Of a stretch of 25,550 bases of DNA, positions 7,614 through 16,263 are shown piece by piece. The stretch spans positions 1 to 25,550 of the forward strand of contig CAJOQZ010000101.1 of NCBI GenBank assembly GCA_905236585.1, written 5' to 3'. The DNA is from an uncultured Lachnospiraceae bacterium (GTDB lineage Bacteria; Bacillota; Clostridia; Lachnospirales; Lachnospiraceae). Made by a program: the position numbers and the translations under genes. The notes beneath the pieces were generated by a model. The model saw only the letters and a program-made list of their open reading frames with translations. It ran no database searches and had not been told where the DNA came from. How positions within the stretch are numbered: position 1 is the first letter of the stretch; the number at the start of each line of letters is the position of its first letter.

Positions 7614-8907
7614 ATTGCAGCAGCTTCTGTTCAATAATATCGGGCTGAAACTCCTTGCGTTTTTCTTTGCCTGCATCCTGTGGCTGGTTGTCATCAACGT
7701 GGACGATCCGACGCAGTCCCGGAATTTTACGGCGACGGTGACGGTTTTGAACGAAGATGTTTTGACGGAGCAGGGGAAGTATTACGAGATCCCGGAGGGG
7801 CAGAATACAGTAACGTTCCGTGTGACGGCAAGACGTTCGGTGATTGAGAAATTATCCGGCTCGGATTTTACGGCGACGGCGGATCTGAATTATATGGAAG
7901 CGGGCGGCAGGGTGCCGATCGACATTACGGCGAACCGTTATTCGAACCAGTTGTCGATCTCGTCCAAACTGCATTATCTGATGATTGAGACAGGTGACAA
8001 GCAGAACGCGAACTTTATCATCAAAGGGACGACCGGCGGCAAAGCGGCGAACGGCTTTTCTGTCAATACGGTCACGGTTACGCCGAACGTCATAACGGTG
8101 GACGGTCCAAAAGATATCGTGTCCACGATTTCCTCCGTTGTCGCCGTGTGCGATGTGACGGGAATGAGTACGGACGTCACCGAAAGCACGATGCCGATTT
8201 TCTATGACGCCGATGGGAACGAAGTGGATACGTCAAGTTTGAAGTGCAATGTCGATACGGTGGAAGTTGCCGTTGATATGGTAATGGTAAAAGAGGTCGC
8301 GATCGATGTGCAGACGAGCGGCACGCTGGCAGAAGGGCTCGAACTCGAATCCGTGTCTGCGAACCCGCCGTCCATCCGGGTAAAAGGCGAATCCGAGAAT
8401 GTCAACGACCTGACATCCATCGTTATCCCGCCGACGGTGATCGATCTTTCGACCGTCACCGGGAACTTTGAGACATCCGTGGATATCACATCCTACCTGC
8501 CGGACGGAGTGACGGTGGATTCTTCACGGAATGCGACGGTGCGGATTAAGGTAAAACTCGTCGACGTGGATGAGCGGTCATATGAGGTTCCGTCAGCAAA
8601 TCTTTCCATTACGAATCTATCCGAAGGACTTACGGCGGAATTTACGGATGATATGATTACGATCCGGCTGACGGGGCTTGTTTCCGCGCTGGATGCGATC
8701 CATCCCGAAACGATTACGGGAGTCGTCGACGCGGAGGGACTTGCGGAAGGCAACCACATCGTGGAAGCTGTGCTGACATTGGAAGATAATGTGACCGTGG
8801 GGGCGGTGACATGCGAGATATCCGTACAAAAAGAAGGCGCAGCGGATGAAGGCAGGGAAGAAGAGCCGCCGGTTGACGAGGAGGAGAAGCCTGCGGAGGA
8901 AGAATAA
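7603..8907 (+). CDS. cdaR: CdaR (YbbR-domain) regulator of CdaA
   Basis: The protein has 434 residues from the ATG at 7603, which lies 8 bases after AAAGGGGG inside the end of cdaA. A short cytoplasmic N-terminus is followed by a membrane segment (about 12-30, LKLLAFFFACILWLVVI) and then extracellular YbbR repeats. At least three are visible by eye: N-terminal near 35-120, a middle pair about 120-300, and one near 310-410. The end is a short acidic tail (EEEPPVDEEEKPAEEE). CdaR binds CdaA in the membrane and modulates its activity. In many Firmicutes the next gene is glmM, but here it is an HPr gene 63 bases downstream. The acidic tail is an unusual detail. Assignment is firm from YbbR character and neighbour. 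Confidence 0.93.
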   Translation: MAGKLQQLLFNNIGLKLLAFFFACILWLVVINVDDPTQSRNFTATVTVLNEDVLTEQGKYYEIPEGQNTVTFRVTARRSVIEKLSGSDFTATADLNYMEAGGRVPIDITANRYSNQLSISSKLHYLMIETGDKQNANFIIKGTTGGKAANGFSVNTVTVTPNVITVDGPKDIVSTISSVVAVCDVTGMSTDVTESTMPIFYDADGNEVDTSSLKCNVDTVEVAVDMVMVKEVAIDVQTSGTLAEGLELESVSANPPSIRVKGESENVNDLTSIVIPPTVIDLSTVTGNFETSVDITSYLPDGVTVDSSRNATVRIKVKLVDVDERSYEVPSANLSITNLSEGLTAEFTDDMITIRLTGLVSALDAIHPETITGVVDAEGLAEGNHIVEAVLTLEDNVTVGAVTCEISVQKEGAADEGREEEPPVDEEEKPAEEE

Positions 8908-8970
8908 AATAGACGCGGCAGATGACGGAATTGTCGCGGGATGATTCATGATCAAAGGGGGAATATGGAT

Positions 8971-9243
8971 ATGCGAAAGCAGGAAGTACTGATTAGCAAT
9001 CCGAGCGGATTGCATCTGCGCCCTGCAGGTATGTTTTGCGAGAAAGCGATGGAGTTTGCGTCGCGCATTACATTCCGTTACCGGGGCGACAATATCGGCA
9101 ATGCCAAAAGCGTCCTCAGTATATTGGGAGCATGCATCCGGTCGGGAGATAGGATTGAACTGATTTGCGAGGGGGAGGATGAAGACGCAGCGATCGAGGC
9201 AATGGAGGACTTGGTCAAAAGAGGTTTCGGAGAGGAGATTTGA
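8971..9243 (+). CDS. HPr-family phosphocarrier protein
   Basis: The protein has 90 residues from the ATG at 8971. This start is preferred because AAAGGGGG lies 9 bases upstream (the other ATG, at 8965, is only 3 bases from it) and because it places the phosphoaccepting histidine at residue 15, as in canonical HPr (SGLHLRPAG). The regulatory serine falls at residue 47 in NAKSVLSILG, equivalent to Ser46. HPr relays phosphate from enzyme I to sugar-specific PTS permeases; the serine is the target of HPr kinase in Firmicutes catabolite control. No other PTS gene is in the window. It is co-oriented between cdaR and leuA, three bases before leuA, so an operon link is likely. The sites are intact, but whether this is the main HPr or a paralogue cannot be told here. 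Confidence 0.88.
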   Translation: MRKQEVLISNPSGLHLRPAGMFCEKAMEFASRITFRYRGDNIGNAKSVLSILGACIRSGDRIELICEGEDEDAAIEAMEDLVKRGFGEEI

Positions 9244-9246
9244 GAG

Positions 9247-10926
9247 GTGAATTACCAGCGTTATAAGAAGAATCCGGTTGTGACGTTTCCGGAAAGGGAG
9301 TGGTGTAACAAAGAGATCGAAAAAGCGCCGATCTGGTGTTCGGTCGATCTGCGCGACGGCAATCAGGCGTTGATCGAACCCATGAATGTCGAAGAGAAAA
9401 TGGAACTATTTGACCTTATTGTCAAACTAGGCTTCAAGGAAATTGAGATCGGCTTTCCGGCGGCGTCACAGATTGAGTTTGATTTTTTGCGGCGTTTAGT
9501 GTCGGAGCATAAGATTCCGGACGACGTAAAAGTGCAGGTGCTCTCGCAGTGCCGCCAGGAGTTGATCGATAAGACGTTCGAGGCGATACAGGGAATTAAG
9601 AACGTCGTTTTCCATATCTACAACTCGACGTCGACGCTGCAAAGGGACGTTGTATTCAACAAGAGCCGCGAAGAGATCATCCAGATCGCCGTGGATGGTA
9701 CGAACATGGTAAAAGAGGGTCTGGCGGGATACGACGGCAATCTGCAGCTGGAGTATTCGCCGGAGAGTTTTTCGGGCACGGAAGTGGATTTTTCGGTAGA
9801 GATCTGCAACGCGGTATATGATGCGTGGGATCACGCGACCGAGGCACCGGTGATATTCAACCTGCCGAACACGGTGGAAATGAATACGCCGAATGTATAT
9901 GCGGATCAGATTGAATACTGCTGCAAGCATATCAGACACCGCGACGAATGCATCATCAGCGTGCATCCGCATAACGACCGGGGAACTGGCGTAGCGGGGA
10001 CGGAACTGGCGCTTCTTGCGGGGGCGGACCGCGTGGAAGGGACGCTGTTGGGCAATGGAGAGCGTACCGGCAATGTGGACATCTTAACGGTTGCATACAA
10101 TATGTTCTCGCAGGGGATCGACCCGGAACTTCATATCGAGAATATCAATGAGATTGTCGAAGTGTTCGAACGGTGCTGCAAAATGGATGTGGACATGCGG
10201 CATCCATACGCCGGCAAACTGGTCTTTACCGCGTTTTCCGGCTCCCATCAGGACGCGATCAATAAGGGCGTCGCGGCAATGAAGGAGCGGGGAAGCGACA
10301 TCTGGCAGGTACCTTATCTGCCGATCGACCCGGCGGATATCGGACGCAAATATGAGCCCGTGGTACGGATCAATTCGCAGTCCGGCAAGGGCGGTGTAGC
10401 GTTTGTCATGGATTCCGTATACGGCTACAAACTGCCGAAGCGGATGCAGCGGGAGTTCGCGGACGTCATTCAGTACATTTCGGAAAAAGAAGGCGGCGAG
10501 GTTAAGCCGGAGACGATCATGAAAGCCTTTAAGAAGGAATATATCGGCTTAACGGAACCGTTCGAACTGCTTTATGTGGATGTATATGACAATACCAGAG
10601 ACGAGGAGACGGACGTCGTCGTCGACTTCAAGTACAATGGAGAGGCTTACAAGTCCGAGGCGAGCGGCAACGGACCGATCAACGCGGTGAAATACGCGAT
10701 CCGCCAGTATGTGCCGGAAGTGGATTTTCAGGTGCGGGATTATTCGGAGCATTCCCTGTCGGTGGGCTCCCATGCGAAAGCGATCGCATACATCGAGATG
10801 GAAGACAAACGCAACGGCAATATCGTATTCGGCGTCGGGATATCCTCCAACATCACAAGGGCGTCGATCCGCGGCATCTTCTCGGCGCTGAACCGACTGG
10901 TAGCGAAAAATAAAGAGTATGTGTAG
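9247..10926 (+). CDS. leuA: 2-isopropylmalate synthase
   Basis: LeuA joins acetyl-CoA and 2-oxoisovalerate in the first committed step of leucine biosynthesis. The protein has 559 residues, matching the long (class II, about 560) type rather than the about 510-residue type. The start is GTG with AGAGGAG 9 bases upstream. The catalytic TIM barrel carries VDLRDGNQAL (33-42), IEIGFPAAS (67-75), the metal ligands in VHPHNDRGTG (239-248) and GTLLGNGERTGN (265-276). The C-terminal LeuA regulatory/dimer domain, which responds to leucine, spans about 430-559 with GNGPINAVKYA and GVGISSNITRASIRG. leuB, leuC and leuD are not in the window. It starts three bases after the HPr stop and is followed by a 48-residue protein. 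Confidence 0.96.
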   Translation: MNYQRYKKNPVVTFPEREWCNKEIEKAPIWCSVDLRDGNQALIEPMNVEEKMELFDLIVKLGFKEIEIGFPAASQIEFDFLRRLVSEHKIPDDVKVQVLSQCRQELIDKTFEAIQGIKNVVFHIYNSTSTLQRDVVFNKSREEIIQIAVDGTNMVKEGLAGYDGNLQLEYSPESFSGTEVDFSVEICNAVYDAWDHATEAPVIFNLPNTVEMNTPNVYADQIEYCCKHIRHRDECIISVHPHNDRGTGVAGTELALLAGADRVEGTLLGNGERTGNVDILTVAYNMFSQGIDPELHIENINEIVEVFERCCKMDVDMRHPYAGKLVFTAFSGSHQDAINKGVAAMKERGSDIWQVPYLPIDPADIGRKYEPVVRINSQSGKGGVAFVMDSVYGYKLPKRMQREFADVIQYISEKEGGEVKPETIMKAFKKEYIGLTEPFELLYVDVYDNTRDEETDVVVDFKYNGEAYKSEASGNGPINAVKYAIRQYVPEVDFQVRDYSEHSLSVGSHAKAIAYIEMEDKRNGNIVFGVGISSNITRASIRGIFSALNRLVAKNKEYV

Positions 10927-10938
10927 GAGAGATAGAAA

Positions 10939-11085
10939 ATGGGCGTATTTAAGAGTTGTTTACGGCAACTGATACGTCAATTAAAAGCATTGGACAAAGC
11001 AGAAAAATCAGGAGATTCCGAAGAGGTAAAACGCATCATACAGGAATTGCTGCAGGATGCGCAAAACGGCTTGGAGGATGATTAA
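10939..11085 (+). CDS. Small 48-residue unknown protein
   Basis: An ATG with AGGAGA 8 bases upstream opens a 48-codon frame ending in TAA. The peptide begins MGVFKSCLRQLIRQLK and is amphipathic and helical in character: basic in its first 20 residues, acidic at the end (GLEDD). It has no membrane segment and one cysteine (Cys7). It starts 12 bases after leuA and ends 14 bases before glf, with ribosome sites on both sides, so it is probably a genuine gene of the operon. I do not recognise it. It may be a helical hairpin or an adaptor that pairs with a larger partner. Confidence 0.7.
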   Translation: MGVFKSCLRQLIRQLKALDKAEKSGDSEEVKRIIQELLQDAQNGLEDD

Positions 11086-11099
11086 GTGGAGAGCATATA

Positions 11100-12218
11100 A
11101 TGAAGCACTATGATTATTTGATCGTCGGCGCCGGACTGTATGGCGCGACGTTCGCATTTGAAGCGACAAAGCGCGGCAGACGCGTCCTTGTCATTGACAA
11201 AAGAAGCCACGTCGCGGGCAACGTCTATACGAAGCCCGTAAACGGCATCAACGTCCATGCCTACGGAGCGCATATATTCCATACGAACGACGACGAGGTT
11301 TGGGAATATGTGAATCGGTTTGCACGGTTCAATCATTATGTCAACTCTCCGATCGCGATTTATAAGGATGAGTTATATAATCTGCCGTTCAACATGAACA
11401 CGTTTTCTAAAATGTGGAATGTGAAGACGCCGGAACAGGCGAAGGCGAAAATCGCGGAACAGATTGCCGACCTTAACATCGACGTCCCGCAGAATTTAGA
11501 AGAGCAGGCGCTTTCTCTTGTTGGGCGGGATGTCTACGAAAAACTGATCAAAGGCTATACCGAGAAGCAGTGGGGCAGAGACTGTAAGGAACTGCCGTCG
11601 TTTATCATCAAGCGGCTGCCGCTTCGGTTCACATTTGACAACAACTACTTCAACGCGAAGCATCAGGGCATTCCGATCGGCGGCTATACACAGATCGTGG
11701 AAGCGATGCTCGACGGCGTGGATGTATGTTTGGAGCAGGATTTCTTCGACCTGCGAAAAACGAAGAAACTGCGCACCGGGGAAGAGATTTCCTATGACAA
11801 AATCGTATTCACGGGCGCGATCGATGAGTATTATGACGCGAAGTACGGGCATCTTGCCTATCGTTCGCTCCGCTTCGAAACGGAGGAGTTGGAGACGGAC
11901 AACTACCAGGGGAACGCGGTGGTAAACTATACCGAGCGCGAAGTGCCGTACACGCGGATCATCGAGCATAAGCATTTTGAGTTCGGCTCGCAGATGACGA
12001 CGGTCGTCACGCGGGAGTACCCCGATGCTTGGGAGCCGGGCAAAGAGCCGTACTACCCGATCAATGACGAGGAGAATATGCGCCTCTACGCAAAATATCA
12101 TGCGCTGGCAAAAGAGGACGCCGGTGTAATCTTCGGCGGACGCCTCGGCGTGTATAAATATTACGACATGGATCAGGTGATCGCGGCGGCGCTTGGCGAT
12201 GTGGCAAAAGAACTGTAA
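11100..12218 (+). CDS. glf: UDP-galactopyranose mutase
   Basis: Glf is an FAD enzyme that interconverts UDP-galactopyranose and UDP-galactofuranose, the donor for galactofuranose in surface polysaccharides. The protein has 372 residues, a normal family length. It shows the Rossmann FAD motif VGAGLYGA (9-16), the glycan-site segment GAHIFHT (57-63), GYTEKQWG (about 152-159), FNAKHQGIPIGGYTQ, and the C-terminal FAD segment GGRLGVYKYYDMDQ (about 347-360). It is cytoplasmic. The ATG has GTGGAGAG 6 bases upstream and sits 14 bases after the small gene. The next gene, 15 bases on, is a methyltransferase/kinase-like protein of a type common in Lachnospiraceae surface-glycan loci, which fits this role. 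Confidence 0.96.
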   Translation: MKHYDYLIVGAGLYGATFAFEATKRGRRVLVIDKRSHVAGNVYTKPVNGINVHAYGAHIFHTNDDEVWEYVNRFARFNHYVNSPIAIYKDELYNLPFNMNTFSKMWNVKTPEQAKAKIAEQIADLNIDVPQNLEEQALSLVGRDVYEKLIKGYTEKQWGRDCKELPSFIIKRLPLRFTFDNNYFNAKHQGIPIGGYTQIVEAMLDGVDVCLEQDFFDLRKTKKLRTGEEISYDKIVFTGAIDEYYDAKYGHLAYRSLRFETEELETDNYQGNAVVNYTEREVPYTRIIEHKHFEFGSQMTTVVTREYPDAWEPGKEPYYPINDEENMRLYAKYHALAKEDAGVIFGGRLGVYKYYDMDQVIAAALGDVAKEL

Positions 12219-12233
12219 GAATTAAAAGGCACG

Positions 12234-14225
12234 TTGGAAGTGGACGAAAAAAAAGCGCCGGTGGGGCGGCACGAGGGGAATGTCATCGAGTGGATCGCAC
12301 TTGGGAGGAAATCCAAAGTGCTGCTTGTTACCGTTTCTAAGAGTGCGGACATTCGCGAGCGCGAGGACGAAGAGGAGGCGCGTTTTCTTAGCGCTGCGCA
12401 GGCTGTTTTTGAAAAAAAAGGAGCGCAGACGGCGATTGCGAATGCGGATGAACTCCAATCCATGTGGGACGATAAAATGTTCGACCTGATCGTTCTAAGC
12501 GGCGTATTGGAGCGGCAGAAGCAGACCTATATGAGCGAGGGGAAAGTCCTGTCACTTCTGCGGCGGCATCTGCTTCCGGATGGGCGCGTAGTGGCAATCG
12601 AGCATAACGCAGTCGGGATCTCTTATTTATCGGGCGCACCGGTTAAGAAGAACAGCAGCCTATCCGCGCCGGTTCTTTGTGAGACGGGAAGCGGATATAC
12701 GAGGCAGCAGCTGCTTCATTTGTTTGCGGAAGCGGGCTACGAGGCAGTGCGCGTGCTGTATCCGTATGACAACGAATATCATACGCGCTTTATTTTTTCG
12801 GACGAGTGGCAGCCGAACGGCAAAGAGACGTATCTTGTAAATCATACGGCACACCGGCTGCGTCTTTTTGACGAAGAGATGTTTTGCCGGACAGTCGTCG
12901 AGGAGAATGTGTTTGCGCCGTTTGCGAACGCCTTTGTGGTCGAGGCGTACGCGCATGCTCCGGCAAAGCAGCCGCCGCGGCTTTTGTTTGCGAAGTATTC
13001 CGACGACCGCAAAAACGCATACGCGATACGAACCGCAATATACGCATACCCATCCGGGGAACGTGCGGTGACGAAGACCCCGCTTGGTGATGAAGCAAGG
13101 GGTTATGTGAGCGGCATGCAGAAGACGTTTGAGGCGTTGTCGGCGTATTATAAGGGCTACAGCCTTCAGATTGCGCCTTGTGTGAAAATGGAAGACGGCG
13201 TCGGCTTTTCCTATATAAAGGGGCAAAAATTAAGCGACCTGCTTGACGGCTGTCTGGCGTCGGGCGACTTGGAGCGGGCGGGCGGACTGATGCAGCGGTT
13301 CGTGGATGTGGCGACTTCCCCCGCCAAACTGCTCTCCTTAGACCGGAAGAAAAGTCAGATTAAATTCGGCGCGAATGCGGACTTTACGAGAGTTTTCGGG
13401 AGACTTATGGACTATGAGGAAGATCTGCTTCGTGAGGAAGAGTATCTTGCCTATACCGATATCGATCTTAACTTTGACAGCGTGATCGTGGAAGGGAATA
13501 CATGGACGGTCTATGACTACGAATGGTGCATGGACTTTCCGGTGCCGTTTTCCTATATCATTTGGCACGCGGTCAGTCAGTATTTTTTGGGGATAGAAAA
13601 AAGGCGGCTTAAGGACTATACACAGGATTTTTTGCTGCGTTTCGGGATCAACGAGCAGAAGCAGGCGGTATTCGCCCGCATGGAACGGATGTTCTACCGC
13701 TATATCGGACGAACGGACGGCGCGGGTGATAGCGTTGCGGCAGAGGAGGGATATGCGTTAGACGATCTGCTGAAACTACTGCCGGATGGCGGCAGGGCGC
13801 CGGGGGTTCCGGTGCGGATCACGTATACGGACGGCGAGACGGAGCGGAAACTGCTTACGCCAAAAAAGATTGCCGATGCTGGAAAGGAGTACGAGGTACT
13901 CCATATCGGTCTTTCGTCGGATGCCGCTCGGATTCGGATTTCTCTGTCGGATGGCGGGGGGATTTTGAGCGAAGTGGACGTCCGCGACGAGAGCGGGACG
14001 TCCCTGCATAAGCAATTGGCGGCGAGCGCAACCCGCTCCACCGGCGGGAAGACGTATTTTTTCTCACCGGACGCCTATCTTGAACTTACGCCGAAAAAAA
14101 AGGTGCGCGGCGTTGACGTCCGTTATATTTGGACGCCGCTTCCCGCGGAGGCGCTTGCGCCGTTAAAAGAACTTACAGAAGGGGGTAATAGCAATGGCAA
14201 GAGGAACCGACGTTTCTTTTCGTAG
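12234..14225 (+). CDS. Methyltransferase-like/kinase-like surface-glycan protein
   Basis: The protein has 663 residues from a TTG at 12234; a GTG two codons later is equally possible, and there is no early ATG. AAAAGG lies just upstream. Residues about 25-190 resemble a class I SAM methyltransferase fold (KVLLVTVS, FDLIVLSGVLE, RRHLLPDGRVVAIEHN, then YTRQQLLHLFAEAGYEAV), but the glycine-rich SAM loop is replaced by LLVTVSKSADI, so catalysis is doubtful. Residues about 250-480 resemble a protein-kinase/aminoglycoside-phosphotransferase-like fold with YTDIDLNFDSVIVEG followed by WTVYDYEWCMDFPVPF (about 407-439). The last third (500-650) is beta-rich and unassigned. Such fusions occur in Clostridia near rhamnan or galactofuranan genes, fitting the neighbouring glf. 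The end overlaps the GH13 gene by 32 bases. The exact reaction is unknown. Confidence 0.6.
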   Translation: MEVDEKKAPVGRHEGNVIEWIALGRKSKVLLVTVSKSADIREREDEEEARFLSAAQAVFEKKGAQTAIANADELQSMWDDKMFDLIVLSGVLERQKQTYMSEGKVLSLLRRHLLPDGRVVAIEHNAVGISYLSGAPVKKNSSLSAPVLCETGSGYTRQQLLHLFAEAGYEAVRVLYPYDNEYHTRFIFSDEWQPNGKETYLVNHTAHRLRLFDEEMFCRTVVEENVFAPFANAFVVEAYAHAPAKQPPRLLFAKYSDDRKNAYAIRTAIYAYPSGERAVTKTPLGDEARGYVSGMQKTFEALSAYYKGYSLQIAPCVKMEDGVGFSYIKGQKLSDLLDGCLASGDLERAGGLMQRFVDVATSPAKLLSLDRKKSQIKFGANADFTRVFGRLMDYEEDLLREEEYLAYTDIDLNFDSVIVEGNTWTVYDYEWCMDFPVPFSYIIWHAVSQYFLGIEKRRLKDYTQDFLLRFGINEQKQAVFARMERMFYRYIGRTDGAGDSVAAEEGYALDDLLKLLPDGGRAPGVPVRITYTDGETERKLLTPKKIADAGKEYEVLHIGLSSDAARIRISLSDGGGILSEVDVRDESGTSLHKQLAASATRSTGGKTYFFSPDAYLELTPKKKVRGVDVRYIWTPLPAEALAPLKELTEGGNSNGKRNRRFFS

Positions 14226-15474
14226 CAAACTGATGTACTGCGTTTTTTTGCGTCAGTTTTCCGAGGATGGGGATTTTGTGGATTTGGAGGAGCAGCTGGA
14301 TCGTCTGGAGGAACTCGGCGTTGACATCATCTGGCTGATGCCGATTCATCCGATCGGGGAGGAACGCCGCAAGGGGACGCTCGGCAGCCCTTACGCCAAC
14401 AGGGATTACCGTGCGATCAACCCAGAGTACGGGTCGCTTGTGGATTTTCTTCGGCTGATCGAGAATATCCACGACCGGGGGATGAAGTGCATTTTGGATG
14501 TGGTGTATAACCATACGTCGCCGGATTCTCTGATGGTGAATGCGCATCCCGAGTGGTTCTACCATGACGATTCCGGGAAGCCTGCGCCGCGTGTGGCGGA
14601 ATGGTCGGACGTGATCGATCTGGATTATTCGTCGGATGCGCTGCGGGAATACCTGATCGCTACGCTCTGCGACTGGGCGAAATATGTCGACGGCTTCCGG
14701 TGCGATGTTGCGCCGATGATCCCGCTGGACTTTTGGATCGAAGCAAGAAAAGCGGTCGAGGAAGTTCGCCCGGGATGCATGTGGCTGGCGGAATCGGGAG
14801 AGCCGGTTTTTATCAAAATGCTGCGCAAAGACGGCGTTCCCGTATTGTCCGACGGGGAACTCTATCAGGCGTTTGATATGTGCTATGACTACGATCTGTA
14901 CGACGATTTTGTGGACGTGGTGACGGGCAGGAAGCCGCTGTCCGAATATCTGGACGGTCTGAACCGGCAGGAGGTCATATACCCGGAGAACTACATCAAA
15001 CTCCGTTTTTTGGAGAACCATGACCGGGCGCGCGCGGTGCAGCTGATTCCGGATGAGAGACTGCGCAGGAACTGGCTGGCGTTTAGTTTCTTTCAAAAAG
15101 GAACGCCGCTGATCTACAACGGGCAGGAGATGTCGGCGAAGCATACGCCGTCCCTGTTTGAAAAAGATACGATTGACTGGAACGACGGCGAGGATATCTC
15201 CGAGTTCATTGCCGCCCTTGCCAAAATGAAAAAAGACGCCGCCTTTGTCAAAGGCGCGTTTGAAGCGACACAGATCCGCCCCGGCATGGTGCTTGCCACT
15301 TATACGATGGAAAGCAGAAGGATATACGGCGTGTTTTCTCTCGCGAACGAATACGGAAGCATCGCGATGGATCTGCCGGATGGCGAATATGTAAACCTGA
15401 TCGACGACGAGGATGTCTGCATCTCGCACGGCATTTTGGAAACGAACGGAGAGCCGATCGTAATAAAAGGGTAA
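14194..15474 (+). CDS. Cytosolic GH13 (alpha-amylase family) enzyme
   Basis: The protein has 426 residues and no signal peptide, so it acts in the cytoplasm. The (beta/alpha)8 barrel has all GH13 regions: DVVYNH (102-107), GFRCDVAP with nucleophile Asp171, WLAESGEP with acid/base Glu200, and FLENHDRAR with Asp277. At about 426 residues with a very short C-terminal beta domain it is smaller than most alpha-amylases (often 480 or more), as in compact alpha-glucosidase-like members. The substrate cannot be told from sequence; an alpha-1,4 or alpha-1,6 glucan or oligosaccharide is likely. The ATG has AAGGGGGT 8 bases upstream, inside the preceding gene. It is followed three bases later by a HAD phosphatase. 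Confidence 0.88.
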   Translation: MARGTDVSFRSKLMYCVFLRQFSEDGDFVDLEEQLDRLEELGVDIIWLMPIHPIGEERRKGTLGSPYANRDYRAINPEYGSLVDFLRLIENIHDRGMKCILDVVYNHTSPDSLMVNAHPEWFYHDDSGKPAPRVAEWSDVIDLDYSSDALREYLIATLCDWAKYVDGFRCDVAPMIPLDFWIEARKAVEEVRPGCMWLAESGEPVFIKMLRKDGVPVLSDGELYQAFDMCYDYDLYDDFVDVVTGRKPLSEYLDGLNRQEVIYPENYIKLRFLENHDRARAVQLIPDERLRRNWLAFSFFQKGTPLIYNGQEMSAKHTPSLFEKDTIDWNDGEDISEFIAALAKMKKDAAFVKGAFEATQIRPGMVLATYTMESRRIYGVFSLANEYGSIAMDLPDGEYVNLIDDEDVCISHGILETNGEPIVIKG

Positions 15475-15477
15475 TCC

Positions 15478-16263
15478 ATGAAACGCAAACTGTTATTTTT
15501 TGATATTGACGGAACGTTGTGGGATTTTCATAACGTCATCCCCGAAAGCGCCGTTCGCGCGATCCGCAAGGCGCAGCAGAACGGACATTTATGTTTTATC
15601 AATTCGGGGCGCAGCCGCTGCTTTATCCGGCATCCGGCGCTGTTTGCCGTGGGGTTTGACGGAATCGTGTCGGGCTGTGGAACCATGGTGGAGTACCATG
15701 ACGACGTGGTCTTCTACCATACGCTGGCGAATGATTTTATGGAGCATGTGATCCGCACCGTTCGAAAATATGACTTCCGTCCGATCTTAGAGGGGCGGTA
15801 TCATCTGTATTTTGACGAATTGGATTTTGAAGGCGACCCGTTCGCGATCAAGATAAAAAAGGAACTCGGCGACGACCTCTTGACGATCGAGGGCGAATGG
15901 GGCAGGTGGGAAGTGTCCAAACTTTCCTGTGCGACCAAAGCGGGAAGCCATAAGGAATGTATGGAGGAACTGCAGGACGATTTTGATTTTATGATCCATG
16001 AGTCGACCGTCGTGGAAATGTCGCCGAAGGGATTTTCCAAAGCGGGCGGCATCCGCGTACTCTGTGAGCGTTTGGGCGTCGATATGGCGGATACGGTCTG
16101 CTTCGGCGACAGCGTCAACGACCTGTCGATGCTGGAAGCGGCGGGAACATCGGTTGTCATGGGCAACGGTATGGACGAGGTAAAAAGGATTGCGGATTTT
16201 GTGACAAGGGACATCCATGACGACGGGATCGAATACGCAATGAAGGAATTGGATCTGATATGA
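15478..16263 (+). CDS. HAD-superfamily (Cof-type) phosphatase
   Basis: The protein has 261 residues, typical of Cof/YidA-type sugar or nucleotide phosphatases. Motif I is FFDIDGTL (nucleophile Asp9, Asp11), motif II is INSGRSR (41-47), the cap domain spans about 80-180, motif III is the Lys in SPKGFSKAGG (182-191), and motif IV is FGDSVNDLSM (Asp211, Asp215). It is cytoplasmic. The ATG lies 5 bases after AAAGGG, which overlaps the GH13 stop. The substrate is unknown; the sugar-metabolism neighbours suggest a sugar phosphate but do not prove it. The next gene overlaps it by four bases (ATGA). Confidence 0.88.
   Translation: MKRKLLFFDIDGTLWDFHNVIPESAVRAIRKAQQNGHLCFINSGRSRCFIRHPALFAVGFDGIVSGCGTMVEYHDDVVFYHTLANDFMEHVIRTVRKYDFRPILEGRYHLYFDELDFEGDPFAIKIKKELGDDLLTIEGEWGRWEVSKLSCATKAGSHKECMEELQDDFDFMIHESTVVEMSPKGFSKAGGIRVLCERLGVDMADTVCFGDSVNDLSMLEAAGTSVVMGNGMDEVKRIADFVTRDIHDDGIEYAMKELDLI

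Noticed and set aside
9244..9246. T-box or leucine attenuator before leuA
   Set aside because: Only three bases separate HPr and leuA, leaving no room for a leader RNA; no such structure was seen in front of the operon either.
14173..15429. Long open frame (418 codons) on the minus strand
   Set aside because: It lies antisense to the GH13 gene, whose catalytic motifs are all in the plus frame. The minus reading is Arg/His-rich and matches no family; it is a by-product of codon bias.
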